From contig NZ_CP093300.1 in assembly GCF_022812285.1 (NCBI RefSeq), positions 2,604,001 to 2,668,000 on the forward strand: a DNA stretch of 64,000 nt. The letters are read 5' to 3'. The position numbers and the translations under genes are program-made. Origin of the DNA: Alkalihalobacillus sp. LMS39. GTDB lineage: Bacteria > Bacillota > Bacilli > Bacillales > Bacillaceae_F. The notes under the pieces were generated by a model that was given only the letters and a program-made list of their open reading frames with translations, had not been told where the DNA came from and searched no databases. The first letter of the stretch is position 1. Each line of letters begins with the position of its first letter. Positions 26,278 to 35,436 of this stretch are shown here, piece after piece.

Positions 26278-27528
26278 TTAATTACTAACAATAAGAACAG
26301 GTGTTTCAACGGGTAAATTAGAATATAACCATTGCACATCAGCATTATGCATTCGTATACACCCTAAACTCACATGACCGCCAATTGAGCCCGGTTCATT
26401 CGTCCCATGAATCCCGTACGTTGTTCCACTTGTTCCTGGAACATTTAAACCAAGCCAATGACTTCCTAGTGGATTTTGAGGATCACCACCTGGAATGCTT
26501 TTTGTACTATACCATGGTTTTTCGATTTTATTAATAATCTTAAATTCGCCTTCAGGGGTAAAAGAAGGGTCTTTTCCCGTTCCTACCGAAAAACTTTTTA
26601 ATACTTCGTTATTATTGTAAACGACGAGTTGATTACTAGATTTGTTGACTGTCACACTATAGCCTACTTTAACGTTGTTTTCTGTTTGCTTAGCTGTTTG
26701 CTGAGGTAACTGTTCATTCTTCTTTAGTTCTGATGGGTGTGGAATTTTTAATTTCATTCCATACTTTAAATCATCAGGATTGTTCATTCCATTGTGGAGT
26801 GCCAACGACACGACATAATCGGTGGTTCCATAATATTGGTTTGTTATATTTAATAATGTTTCACCTTTAACTACATCATGCTCCGTACTAAATTGAGGGT
26901 CAGGAATATTTAAGTTCATCCCTGCTTGCACTTCTCTTTCTGGATTTTGAATATTATTAAAATTGGCAATTTTCTTTTGTTTATCTGCTGAATTAAAATA
27001 AGCTAATGTAATGGATTCTAATGTTTCATTTGCTTTCACTTCATGAACAACAACTTTATTTGCTTGTACAACTTCAACGGTTTTTTGTTTTTCTTTTGGT
27101 TTTGTTTTTTCCTTTTTGGCATCTTTAACAGTAGTTTCTTCTTTTTCTTTTACCGATTGTTTTTCTTCTTCACTTTTATTATTTTCAGTAGATGTATTTG
27201 TTTCATTAGCCGTAAGTTCATTGCTTTTTTTATTTATTTGTTTTTGGTTGATGATTTGATGATTAGAAGATTGTCTCGTAGGTTTTGAAATAGATTCTTT
27301 TATTTCGACTTCCTCTCCTATTTCCTCATCCACGACCTTTGCACTTGATTGTTTGTCAGCTTGTACCGCATCAATGATTGTTGTTGTGGCTAACCCGATA
27401 CTAAGCGTTGTAACAATGACAACGATAACTGAGAATAGCAGATTTGGTCTTTTTTTCTTTTTTCTTCTTCTGGAACGCGGAACAAAACTTGCTTGTTGTA
27501 CGTCTACTTCTTTTATTTCGCTCGACAT
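26278..27528 (-). CDS. Membrane-anchored L,D-transpeptidase with two LysM domains
   Basis: 416 residues. A basic N-terminus (RSRRRKKKKR) and one membrane segment (about 29-51) are followed by a charged Lys/Glu-rich linker (60-160). Two LysM domains follow (about 163-212 and 215-262), and then a YkuD-type catalytic domain (about 290-416). The active site is H374-G-T with H385 and C390 in HVSLGCIRM; the position before Gly is Leu where SHGC or SKGC is more common. The enzyme would cross-link peptidoglycan stem peptides outside the membrane while held to the wall by LysM. It is a single-gene unit. Confidence 0.88.
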   Translation of the reverse strand: MSSEIKEVDVQQASFVPRSRRRKKKKRPNLLFSVIVVIVTTLSIGLATTTIIDAVQADKQSSAKVVDEEIGEEVEIKESISKPTRQSSNHQIINQKQINKKSNELTANETNTSTENNKSEEEKQSVKEKEETTVKDAKKEKTKPKEKQKTVEVVQANKVVVHEVKANETLESITLAYFNSADKQKKIANFNNIQNPEREVQAGMNLNIPDPQFSTEHDVVKGETLLNITNQYYGTTDYVVSLALHNGMNNPDDLKYGMKLKIPHPSELKKNEQLPQQTAKQTENNVKVGYSVTVNKSSNQLVVYNNNEVLKSFSVGTGKDPSFTPEGEFKIINKIEKPWYSTKSIPGGDPQNPLGSHWLGLNVPGTSGTTYGIHGTNEPGSIGGHVSLGCIRMHNADVQWLYSNLPVETPVLIVSN

Positions 27529-27945
27529 TCTCTTTTCCCCCTACTCTTGCCTAACATTCAAAAGCAAGGTCATTATATCTTAATAATCGAGTTAAATATG
27601 CAATTTTTGACAAAAATAGGTCCTCGCAGAACAAAAATATATCATTCTCACTAATAAAATATTCTAAAATTCTCGCAAATTAGCTAACTTATACTAGGTT
27701 TTAAGTCTATTTTAGTGATAAATCGACAAAAACCCTTTAATCAAATAAAGGGTTTTGAAGAAATATTGTAATATGAGGATAAAATTCACGTTAAAAATCA
27801 ACGTTTTAAGTACTAGCTGTTAGTATATGACTATTTTTTTCCATTATCTAGAACGTTACTTGAACTAAATTAATACCAAAAGAATAAATAGACTCATATA
27901 TACAACATTAAATACCTATCTTTTTACTGTAAAGAAAATTATATT
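27529..27945. other. Intergenic stretch upstream of the L,D-transpeptidase
   Basis: 417 AT-rich bases with no ORF I can support. It holds one hairpin: AAAACCCTTT (27729-27738) pairs with AAAGGGTTTT (27747-27756), probably a terminator or part of a lost gene. The end of the kinase gene lies at 27946. Confidence 0.4.
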
Positions 27946-29256
27946 CTAAGTTTTATCACCCTTATGTCCTGCTAATGGTAGGGCAATTGTAAAACTAGTA
28001 CCTTCGCCTACTGTACTTTTCACTTTAATCTGTCCATCTAATCTTTTTATAATATTAAAAGCAACCATAACACCTAACCCAGTTCCTTCTTCTTTTGTTG
28101 AAAAATATGGAGTTCCTAGTTTTCTCACTTGCTCGTCGGTCATCCCATTTCCCATATCCTGTATATTAATTACGACGTCACGCTCGACACAATACATGTC
28201 AATTAAAATTTCTCCACCCGTTTGCATAGCCTCAATCCCATTTTTAATAATATTAATTAGACATTGCTGAAATTGCTGCGCGTTGCCGTTGACATAGCAT
28301 GAATTGACACTTGTCTTCATAACCATTTCTACATTTCTAATTGTGGCAAATGGTTTTAATATATTCATTATATACGTTATTTCTTTACTTACATCGAGCG
28401 TGTGATTTTGTAATGAAGAAGGTTTAGCATAAGTTAAATAGTTTGTAATAATCGTAGAAGCGCGGTCAAGTTCTTCAATTGAATGGGCGATATAGTTCTT
28501 TTTTTGGTCTTCTGTTAGTGTTGCATCGTTTAATAGTTGCAGAAACCCCCTTGTTACCGTTAATGGGTTTCGAACTTCGTGAGAAATACTTGCTGCAATT
28601 TCACTCACCGTGTTATTTTTTTCAATTCGATTAAATTCTTTTTGAATATGTTTGTTCCATCTTTCTCTTTCGATAAAGGAAACAAAAAATAAAATCGATA
28701 ACGATTGAATGATAAAAAGAATGACTAATGGGATTATAAAACCCGAATGAAAGATAAAATCCTCATTAAGAAAAACAGGATACAAAATAAAAGGATAAAC
28801 GAGTATGAACGATAAAAACACAAACAACAATCCAAAACTAGAAGCTAAAAATGATAAAAATACTCGTCGGATGACAATTTCAGTATTTTTAAAGTAAGGA
28901 ATAACAAACCATAGAACCCCTAATAATAGTCCGTTATTTATAAACGATCCATACGCTCCGACACCGCCTATATAAAAACGAAAAACCGTCAAAACAACGA
29001 ATAACGCAACCGCGTATTTTCTTCCACCGTACAAAGCACCTATAATAAAAGGGACTTGACGCATATCAAAAATATGATCTCCACTTAACGTAATAGGAAA
29101 AACCATACACATGATAATAAGAAGGGAAGACACGATAAATAAAATGATATCACTATGTTTTCTATTTTGAATAAAATTTACAAATACAAACAAAAAGGTA
29201 AAAATGAAAAAAGCATTTAATATTAAATCTTTTATTTCGTTAACAAATAGTTCCAT
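27946..29256 (-). CDS. Orphan sensor histidine kinase with 5TM sensor (KinB-like)
   Basis: About 436 residues. Five to six membrane segments in the first 195 residues follow the 5TMR-LYT pattern (MRQVPFIIGALYGGRKYA). Then comes a HisKA H-box (ISHEVRNPLTVTRGF) and a HATPase domain with N box, DMGNGM and GTGLGVMVAFNI. No response regulator is adjacent. This architecture is like KinB of Bacillus subtilis, which phosphorylates Spo0F in the sporulation relay, so a similar role is plausible. GTG 29268 overlaps GGAG; ATG 29256 has better spacing. It lies about 230 bp after another orphan kinase, with a terminator between. Confidence 0.85.
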   Translation of the reverse strand: MELFVNEIKDLILNAFFIFTFLFVFVNFIQNRKHSDIILFIVSSLLIIMCMVFPITLSGDHIFDMRQVPFIIGALYGGRKYAVALFVVLTVFRFYIGGVGAYGSFINNGLLLGVLWFVIPYFKNTEIVIRRVFLSFLASSFGLLFVFLSFILVYPFILYPVFLNEDFIFHSGFIIPLVILFIIQSLSILFFVSFIERERWNKHIQKEFNRIEKNNTVSEIAASISHEVRNPLTVTRGFLQLLNDATLTEDQKKNYIAHSIEELDRASTIITNYLTYAKPSSLQNHTLDVSKEITYIMNILKPFATIRNVEMVMKTSVNSCYVNGNAQQFQQCLINIIKNGIEAMQTGGEILIDMYCVERDVVINIQDMGNGMTDEQVRKLGTPYFSTKEEGTGLGVMVAFNIIKRLDGQIKVKSTVGEGTSFTIALPLAGHKGDKT

Positions 29257-29448
29257 ATCATTCTCCACTCACTTTAGTTTTCTTTATAAACTATTCGTTT
29301 AAAACTTCTTTTTTTCCTTTTCTTCCTTCTCTTTGTTTACATCTTGCAATCAGTCATATTAAAAACGTATACTCCCGGTCTTTATACCTCTATTTTTTTT
29401 AGTTACTCCGTATACCCTTATTTTAATTGATAAAATTAAATAAAAAAA

Positions 29449-29478
29449 AAAGAACGACTCTACCTGGAGTCGTTCTTT
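29449..29478. terminator. Terminator of the PAS kinase gene
   Basis: A perfect 12-bp stem (AAAGAACGACTC with its complement) and a 6-base loop, preceded on the plus strand by a long A run that becomes a T run on the minus strand. Confidence 0.8.
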
Positions 29479-29482
29479 ATCA

Positions 29483-30928
29483 TTAATTAATTTCTGGCAA
29501 GGAAATTATAAATGTAGTTCCATTATCGACTTCGCTTTCTACTTGAACTGTCCCCTGATGTTCATCGATAATTTTATAACTGACCATTAAGCCTAAACCA
29601 TTTCCTTTTTTCTTTGTCGAGAAAAAAGGTTCACTTAATTTTTTTAATTGTTCAGGAGGAATCCCGACTCCTTCATCGCGAATCGTAACAACAGCTTGAT
29701 TGTTTTCTTTTTTTATGGAAATATATAAATGCCCACCTTTTGGCATTGATTCCATACCATTTTTCATGATATTTAAAAAGACTTGCTTCAAACGATTTTC
29801 ATCACACTGTATAAATAACGGCTGAGGAAATTCCTCAATAGATATTGATACATTATTATACTTGGCCTCAGATTTTAAAAAGAGTGTAATCTGTTTGACT
29901 ATTGTGTTGACATTTTTCTTCATAAACTCCGCAGCTTTAGGTTTTGCTAACGCCATGAATTCTCCAACAATAAAGTCAATCCGGTCAATTTCTTCTAACA
30001 AAATGTCAAAGTATTCAAGATTTTCTTGTTCTTTTGTTTCATCTTTTAAAAATTCCGTATATCCTTTTAACATAGTTAGCGGATTTCTAATCTCATGTGC
30101 AATTCCGGCAGAAAGCTCACCTATAATCGCTAACTCTTTTGAACGCATCACCATTTCTTCTGCTTTTTTTCGATCTGTAATGTCTGTTCGTATTGATACA
30201 TATTGATAAGGTTTTCCCTTATCATTTAAAAACGGGACGATTGTCGTATGAACCCAATAAAACGAACCATCTTTTGCTTTATTTTGAATTTCACCTTTCC
30301 AGACATTACCTGTACCGATTGTACGATAAAGCTGTTTAAAAAAATCTTTATTGTGAAACCCAGAATTAATAACTCTGTGATCTTTTCCAATAAGTTCATC
30401 TCTTGTATATTGAGAAATTTCACAAAACTTATCATTTACATAAATGATTTTCCCTCTCGGATCAGTAATCGCAATGATGGAAGATTCATCTAACGCATGT
30501 TTAATATCGATTAATTCTTTAAGCGAATTTTTTAACTGCTCTTCAAAAATAGAATCAGTGGACTGATTATGAACAAACAATACAAAATCGTTCACTTCAC
30601 CAGATTCTGTTTTTAACGGAGTAACTTTTATGTTTAATGGTAACCAATTTCCGTTATGATGTTTACTTTTACAATTTGTTTCAATTGAATTCATTTTCAA
30701 TTCAGTGTCTTTTATTAATTCACGAAAAGCATCCGCGTTCATCGGGTGTAGCCATTCATAAAAATTTGTATAAGGAAAATTGTCAGACTGATATCCAAAA
30801 ATACTTTTTAATACAGTCGAACAAAATTTTATCCAACCATTGCGATCGATGATGATAATTAAGTCTGTTGTGTCTAATTCAATTGATATTTCCTTGTTAA
30901 GCATTGTACTCAAAGTACCACCATCCAT
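29483..30928 (-). CDS. Orphan cytoplasmic PAS-PAS sensor histidine kinase
   Basis: 481 residues without membrane segments. Two PAS domains (about 15-130 and 140-260) are followed by an H-box (IAHEIRNPLTMLKGY) and a HATPase domain (ENRLKQVFLNIMKNGMES, DEGVGIP, GNGLGLMVSYKI). The second PAS has a PAC-like end (VSIRTDITDRKKAEE). The make-up resembles KinA and KinE, soluble kinases that start the sporulation relay. No regulator gene is adjacent. The exact start is uncertain: ATG 30928 has a weak site, and a TTG five codons later is better spaced from GGATGGTGG. Confidence 0.85.
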   Translation of the reverse strand: MDGGTLSTMLNKEISIELDTTDLIIIIDRNGWIKFCSTVLKSIFGYQSDNFPYTNFYEWLHPMNADAFRELIKDTELKMNSIETNCKSKHHNGNWLPLNIKVTPLKTESGEVNDFVLFVHNQSTDSIFEEQLKNSLKELIDIKHALDESSIIAITDPRGKIIYVNDKFCEISQYTRDELIGKDHRVINSGFHNKDFFKQLYRTIGTGNVWKGEIQNKAKDGSFYWVHTTIVPFLNDKGKPYQYVSIRTDITDRKKAEEMVMRSKELAIIGELSAGIAHEIRNPLTMLKGYTEFLKDETKEQENLEYFDILLEEIDRIDFIVGEFMALAKPKAAEFMKKNVNTIVKQITLFLKSEAKYNNVSISIEEFPQPLFIQCDENRLKQVFLNIMKNGMESMPKGGHLYISIKKENNQAVVTIRDEGVGIPPEQLKKLSEPFFSTKKKGNGLGLMVSYKIIDEHQGTVQVESEVDNGTTFIISLPEIN

Positions 30929-31041
30929 TCACCATACTCTTGCATCTACTATACAACATTTTGTTCAAAAAAAATACACAATTAGATGATTATATAGTAA
31001 TTAGGAAAAAAGAAAAGTGAATGTTTTATTACAGTTCATAA

Positions 31042-31908
31042 TTATTTTTGGTATGGAATTCCTACTAAGTCGGGAACTGTAACAAACTCAAACCCTTGTT
31101 GTTGTAGTGTTGGAATGATTTGATGTAATGCTTCAATTGTACTCGTCCGGTCTGCATCCCAATCTCCACCATCATGCATTAAAATAATCGAACCAGGTTC
31201 AACATTACTCAATACGTTATAAGCTGTATCTTGGGGCGATAATTCTCGCCAATCTAAAGAATCTACGGACCAGCCAATAACTGAATAATTCATTTCAGCT
31301 AATTTTTCGACTAACTCATCATATAAAAAACCATATGGTGCACGAAACAATTTCGTCCGATAACCAATCATGTTTTCTAGTAAGTCTTCAGTTTGGTTTA
31401 CTTCTCGTTCAAGAACAGCTACATCGGCTTGTTCCACTAAATTCGGATGCCAATATGTATGGTTCCCGACAATATGGCCTTCATCCACCATTCTTCTTAC
31501 TATATCAGGGTAAACTTCTGCTCTTGCTCCCATTACAAAGAAAGTTGCTGGAATATCATATTGATTAAGAATATCTAATACCTGCGGGGTAAATCGCGGA
31601 TCTGGTCCATCGTCAAATGTTAAAGCAACTTGTAATTGCGTTGTATCCCCACGTAATACAACTGTTTCAGGGTATTTTTGCTGAAGTATTATATTTGATA
31701 CGGGGTTTCTCAGTCTACCTGTATATTCTGACCCTCCTTCTGGTCGTGGTATTTCTTCAATTTGACGATTCGTATTGTTTTTGTCATCTTTCCACCACCA
31801 CTGTTCTTCTACATCGGTTGTTTCTTGTTCAAGTCCATAAACTGTTGGAATAAAACTAACCATCATAAAAAGCACAACAAGACTAATTTGATAAGCATTC
31901 GCTTTCAC
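31042..31908 (-). CDS. Secreted polysaccharide deacetylase (NodB domain)
   Basis: 288 residues. A signal peptide covers the first ~25 residues. The NodB domain (about 93-285) has all five motifs: TFDDGP (Asp 99 and 100), HTYWHP (His 150 and 154, metal ligands), RAPYG, WSVDSLDW and LMHDGG. It would remove acetyl groups from peptidoglycan or another N-acetylated glycan outside the membrane. The start is GTG 31908 behind GGGAGATG. It is a single gene. The substrate cannot be decided from sequence. Confidence 0.9.
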   Translation of the reverse strand: MKANAYQISLVVLFMMVSFIPTVYGLEQETTDVEEQWWWKDDKNNTNRQIEEIPRPEGGSEYTGRLRNPVSNIILQQKYPETVVLRGDTTQLQVALTFDDGPDPRFTPQVLDILNQYDIPATFFVMGARAEVYPDIVRRMVDEGHIVGNHTYWHPNLVEQADVAVLEREVNQTEDLLENMIGYRTKLFRAPYGFLYDELVEKLAEMNYSVIGWSVDSLDWRELSPQDTAYNVLSNVEPGSIILMHDGGDWDADRTSTIEALHQIIPTLQQQGFEFVTVPDLVGIPYQK

Positions 31909-32124
31909 TTTGTCATCTCCCTTTTTCTGTTTTCCTCGTTATTTTTTATTAACTTGGCCAAATTATTCTTAGTCATCGATATAAAAGCGAATTTCTATAT
32001 CTTTTTCGTGATATATATCCAACTTCCATCTATTTTCCCTGGACTTCCTTTGTAACTACTTATCATGTTTAGAAAAAATCTTAATACGGTACGTGAAATT
32101 TTTATAATTTAAGGGTTAGACTTT

Positions 32125-32140
32125 CCGGACATATATTCCT
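32125..32140. repeat. Solitary degenerate family A box
   Basis: CCGGACATATATTCCT matches the family A box CGGACATATGTTCCG with two changes. No partner boxes are nearby, so it is a chance match or a last remnant. Confidence 0.3.
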
Positions 32141-32154
32141 TAAAAATGGCCCAG

Positions 32155-32206
32155 CAAAAAAACAGACTATCGATTTTATCATATCAATCGATAGTCTGTT
32201 TTTTTA
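32155..32206. terminator. Terminator of the CAP-domain lipoprotein gene
   Basis: AACAGACTATCGAT (32161-32174) pairs perfectly with ATCGATAGTCTGTT (32187-32200) and has T-rich flanks on both sides. Confidence 0.8.
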
Positions 32207-33151
32207 TTTTGTAATAAACATTTGTGTCCAGTAATGCCCGTTTTCTGTATAACCGACACCAATGTGAGTGAAGTTTCCATTCATAATATTAGCTCGATGC
32301 CCTTCACTATTCATCCAAGCTTGTACAACTTCTTCGGCTGATCTTTGTCCTTGCGCAATGTTTTCCGCTGCTCCTCGATATTCAATCCCAAAATCTCTCA
32401 TCATATCAAAAGGAGAACCATATGTCGGACTTGTATGAGAGAAGTAATTATTCGCTTGCATATCCTTTGATTTTTGACGAGCCACATGGCTTAAACTCGT
32501 ATCCGCTTGTAAATCTGATAATCCATTACGTCTTCTTTCTGCATTTGTTAAATCGATGACTTGCCTTTCAATTCCAGAAATTTCTTGTCCTTCCCCTTGC
32601 TGTTGCTCAGGTGCTTGTTCAGTTTCTGTTGGTGTTTGTTCAACCTGTTCTTGTTGTGGTTGCTCTGCTGCTTGTTCGTCTCTTTGTTGCTCTTGTGGTT
32701 GTTGCACTGTTTCTTCCGGTTGCGTACGATTTTGACGCAACCTTGTTGTTATTTCTTCTGTAGACAACCTTTCTGGCAGTAGTCTTGCTATATCTTCAGG
32801 AGTTAGGTTTTTCCCTCCTTCAGGTATACGTGCGGAAATATTCCCTGGAAGTCTTTGTGCAATTTGTTCTTTTGTTAATTGAATTTGACGATCTGGCAAT
32901 TGAACAGTAATTTCGTTTGATTCATCATTTGATACAGTAAAATCATATTTGGCATGTTGAATTTGCACTGCTTTTGTGTGAGGGAAATCTTCACTTGATA
33001 AATCTGTGACTTCACTGGAAATTTGTCCATAACGAACACGGTCTCCTTCAATAACTCCATCATTATCTGCATCCAAAGCTTGATCACCATTGCATCCGAT
33101 TAGCAAGAAAAGGAAGCTACAAAAAACTAAACCTAACCATTGTTTTTTCAT
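32204..33151 (-). CDS. CAP-domain (SCP/PR1, YkwD-like) lipoprotein
   Basis: 315 residues. The signal peptide ends in a lipobox LIGC. Residues about 25-150 contain three short repeats of the type L-T-x-E-x-I-A-x-x-L-P (LTKEQIAQRLP, LTPEDIARLLP, LSTEEITTRL). A Gln/Glu/Pro-rich linker follows (145-190). The last ~120 residues are a CAP domain (DLTNAERRRNGLSDL, HTSPTYGSPFDMM, AENIAQG, WMNSEGHRANIM, HIGVGY). Bacterial CAP proteins are often expressed in spores or cell envelopes; their chemistry is not settled. RBS AAAGGAG precedes ATG 33151. Confidence 0.85.
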   Translation of the reverse strand: MKKQWLGLVFCSFLFLLIGCNGDQALDADNDGVIEGDRVRYGQISSEVTDLSSEDFPHTKAVQIQHAKYDFTVSNDESNEITVQLPDRQIQLTKEQIAQRLPGNISARIPEGGKNLTPEDIARLLPERLSTEEITTRLRQNRTQPEETVQQPQEQQRDEQAAEQPQQEQVEQTPTETEQAPEQQQGEGQEISGIERQVIDLTNAERRRNGLSDLQADTSLSHVARQKSKDMQANNYFSHTSPTYGSPFDMMRDFGIEYRGAAENIAQGQRSAEEVVQAWMNSEGHRANIMNGNFTHIGVGYTENGHYWTQMFITK

Positions 33152-33221
33152 GTTTTAAATCTCCTTTTTTCTTTTATTATGATGTTTAAACGAAGAACTA
33201 TAGCAGGGAAAAAAAGTTAAA

Positions 33222-33265
33222 AAAAGAGGTACAAAAGCTCAATTTGAACTTTTTGTACCTCTTTT
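33222..33265. terminator. Terminator hairpin
   Basis: AAAAGAGGTACAAAA (33222-33236) pairs with TTTTGTACCTCTTTT (33251-33265), with A and T runs on either side. It ends the gene at 33267. Confidence 0.8.
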
Positions 33266-33266
33266 T

Positions 33267-33704
33267 TTATGTTACTTTTTCAAGTTGTTCATGTAATATC
33301 AGCAATTTTTCTTTAATTTCTGACACACGTTTTTGGTCGTCTTTTTTCATACAGTCATGCAATTCCGCTAAAAAAAGATCAATTTGTTCATAGACCTCAT
33401 TTTGTTGTTGCTTTTGATTTTCTTCATGTTCCCGATCTACTTTATATAAAAAACTAATTTGATGATTTAAATGCGATAAAATATCTTGGCAATTTAGTTC
33501 AGCATATGTTAATTCTAAATACCCTTTATGACGTAGGAATGATAACTGATTGTTTGATGTTGTGTTATAAATATTTAAAATCATTTTACCACTGTTAAAT
33601 CCCCAAAAAATACGAAAATCATCGGCTAACACATTTCGAATCAATTGATCTAACTGTTTTTTTTCTACATGTATTGATAAGTGATGATATTTTTTCGTTT
33701 GCAT
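33267..33704 (-). CDS. Hypothetical protein, possible IDEAL-like C-terminus
   Basis: 145 residues behind GAGGTGG and ATG 33704. The N-terminal 75 residues form a mixed alpha/beta part. The C-terminal ~50 residues are helical and charged: EQIDLFLAELHDCMKKDD then RVSEIKEKLLIL. That tail resembles the short IDEAL motif found at the ends of several Bacillus proteins, but the match is weak. I do not recognise the rest. No signal peptide or membrane segment is visible, so it should be cytoplasmic. Confidence 0.6.
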   Translation of the reverse strand: MQTKKYHHLSIHVEKKQLDQLIRNVLADDFRIFWGFNSGKMILNIYNTTSNNQLSFLRHKGYLELTYAELNCQDILSHLNHQISFLYKVDREHEENQKQQQNEVYEQIDLFLAELHDCMKKDDQKRVSEIKEKLLILHEQLEKVT

Positions 33705-33919
33705 GTTTTAACCACCTCTTTACCAGCATATTATTTGCTTACTATTATAATATAAGAAAATTCAGAAAATGTAAGCCTTTTCATAAAATTTATTTATTTT
33801 TCTTTTTTTCATGCTTATAAATTGTATTTTTTCATTTATTATATGTAGTTCTGGTGTCCACACGGAAAAAAGAAAAAAAAATATACTGTATTATGTCAAG
33901 TAAAAAAGGGGTGGGGAGT

Positions 33920-34258
33920 ATGTATCCTTCAAGAGAAGAAGAGATAAAAGCATTGAAAGTTAGAATTGAAGAAATAAGAAATGATTTAAACTCACTTGAA
34001 GCCAGAATCGACTCCAAACCGGATGTCAATGCAGTAAAAGTAATTATTAACGAACAAAATAAATCAGATGACTTTGTGTCAAAAGAAGATGTCGAGTCAA
34101 TCATCTATTCCACACTACAGTCAAAACGATTTATGACCGAAACAGATGTCAATAATGTTACAAAACAGAATCAAATTACAATGATAAAATGGATGATTGG
34201 AACTTGTTTAAGTGTCGGAACAGTCATATTAGGTGTATTACGTGTTATTAATATGTAA
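33920..34258 (+). CDS. Small coiled-coil protein with C-terminal membrane anchor
   Basis: 112 residues. The reading frame is open from 33854, but GGGGTGGGGAGT directly precedes ATG 33920, so MYPSREEEIKAL is the likely start. Residues 4-33 have a heptad pattern typical of a short coiled coil. A polar middle follows, and the last 22 residues form one membrane segment (MIGTCLSVGTVILGVLRVI). No family is recognised. Phage holin-accessory proteins (XhlA type) share this design, but the only support here is topology. An inverted repeat spans its stop codon. Confidence 0.6.
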   Translation: MYPSREEEIKALKVRIEEIRNDLNSLEARIDSKPDVNAVKVIINEQNKSDDFVSKEDVESIIYSTLQSKRFMTETDVNNVTKQNQITMIKWMIGTCLSVGTVILGVLRVINM

Positions 34259-34304
34259 GATGGTATACGTGAATATAATACCACCTCTCCATTAATAACA
34301 CGTA
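34239..34304. terminator. Bidirectional terminator with long inverted repeat
   Basis: ACGTGTTATTAAT (34240-34252) pairs perfectly with ATTAATAACACGT (34291-34303), and a small inner stem GGTAT/ATACC lies between. The left arm is inside the last codons of the coiled-coil gene. It lies between convergent genes. Confidence 0.6.
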
Positions 34305-34321
34305 GCATTTTAAAAAATTTA

Positions 34322-35320
34322 CTAAGCTTGCGGCACTTTTTTTTGTTTTAGCTTTTCTAATATAAGTGATAGGCTTTTCACATCAAGTTCAATATCTTGT
34401 TCGTAAGCGTATTTAATTCCATATCCAAGGGCAAGTGTTACACTTCCAGCTACACTCGCACCTACAACAGAACCAGCACCTGGAAACAATTTTACAACTT
34501 GGCGAAAGAGACTTTGACCAATGTTCCCTGTGACAGACGCAATGGCCATTTCTTTTGCCCGTTTTTTTGTTATTGGTTTATCATATAATGTCGCTAAACG
34601 CACCATAAGACCGACTTGAATGCTAGTTATCGGTACAATATCAGAACCGGGTAGTGGCAATGCACCTACAGCAGAGGCCGAGCTTGCAGCAGCTATAATC
34701 CATTTATTCGCGGTTTTTCCTTTTTCTTTTAAATGTTTAGCGAATAAAATATCTTTTTTTTCCTCATGGAGAATATCTAAAATGGCGTTTCTGAGCATGT
34801 CCATATTTTCATTCGTTCTAGACGAAATCGGAATAACTTTATACTGATAATTCGTATGGTCTTGAACATACTTTACTAGTAAAGGAATATCATCAGCCGC
34901 ATCAATTTTATTTAATACAATAAGCACTTTCTTGTTCACTTTTGTAATAATATCAAATAATTTTTTTTCACCTTCAGAAAACACTGTTCCTGCAGCGTTT
35001 AAGAAAAACAAGACGATGTCCGCTTCTTTATAAAAAGAAAGTGTTTGTTCGGAATGGTTTGTTTCTATATCATCTAACCCTGGTGTATCAACAAAAACGA
35101 TTTTATCTTTATACTTATATTTTTTCACCTTGACGGTCTCACCAGGTTGTGCCCCCACAGGGGCAACGATTTCTCCAAGTAACTGGTTGACGGTTGACGA
35201 CTTACCGGCATTCACATCACCAATGAGCGCAAAGACTATTTCTTTATCAAGTTGCGCATTAATTTCATTCATTTCTTCCTCATAAATCTCGTTAAATTGT
35301 TGCTCTTCTTTATAATCCAT
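34322..35320 (-). CDS. Dynamin/Era-like GTPase with C-terminal DUF697 membrane-associated domain
   Basis: 332 residues. The G domain has G1 GDVNAGKS (34-41), G3 DTPG and G4 NKID. After residue ~210 come hydrophobic helices with Gly/Ala-rich segments (ASSASAVGALPLPGSD), typical of DUF697. Such GTPases act at membranes; the role of this group in Bacillus is not known. The frame is open from 35365, but GGGGGAG lies just before ATG 35320, which I use. It is a single gene. Confidence 0.82.
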   Translation of the reverse strand: MDYKEEQQFNEIYEEEMNEINAQLDKEIVFALIGDVNAGKSSTVNQLLGEIVAPVGAQPGETVKVKKYKYKDKIVFVDTPGLDDIETNHSEQTLSFYKEADIVLFFLNAAGTVFSEGEKKLFDIITKVNKKVLIVLNKIDAADDIPLLVKYVQDHTNYQYKVIPISSRTNENMDMLRNAILDILHEEKKDILFAKHLKEKGKTANKWIIAAASSASAVGALPLPGSDIVPITSIQVGLMVRLATLYDKPITKKRAKEMAIASVTGNIGQSLFRQVVKLFPGAGSVVGASVAGSVTLALGYGIKYAYEQDIELDVKSLSLILEKLKQKKVPQA

Positions 35321-35393
35321 ACTTTCTCCCCCATTTTGGACGATGTTACTCTCTATTATAAACATATAAACAAGCGTTAGCCATTTTAAAATG

Positions 35394-35430
35394 GAAAAGC
35401 ATCTACGTAGCTATGACGTAAATGCTTTTC
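35394..35430. terminator. Terminator of the NlpC/P60 hydrolase gene
   Basis: GAAAAGCAT-C-TACGT and ACGTA-A-ATGCTTTTC form a 14-bp stem with one mismatch, 7 bp after the stop at 35437. Confidence 0.75.
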
Positions 35431-35436
35431 ACCCCA

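Noticed and set aside
26278-27528. Inactive L,D-transpeptidase because SHGC is SLGC.
   Set aside because: The catalytic Cys and both His are present, and Bacillus enzymes vary at that position (for example SKGC).
33920-34258. Phage lysis module.
   Set aside because: Only topology fits; neighbours are a GTPase and housekeeping-type genes, with no phage structural or integrase genes.
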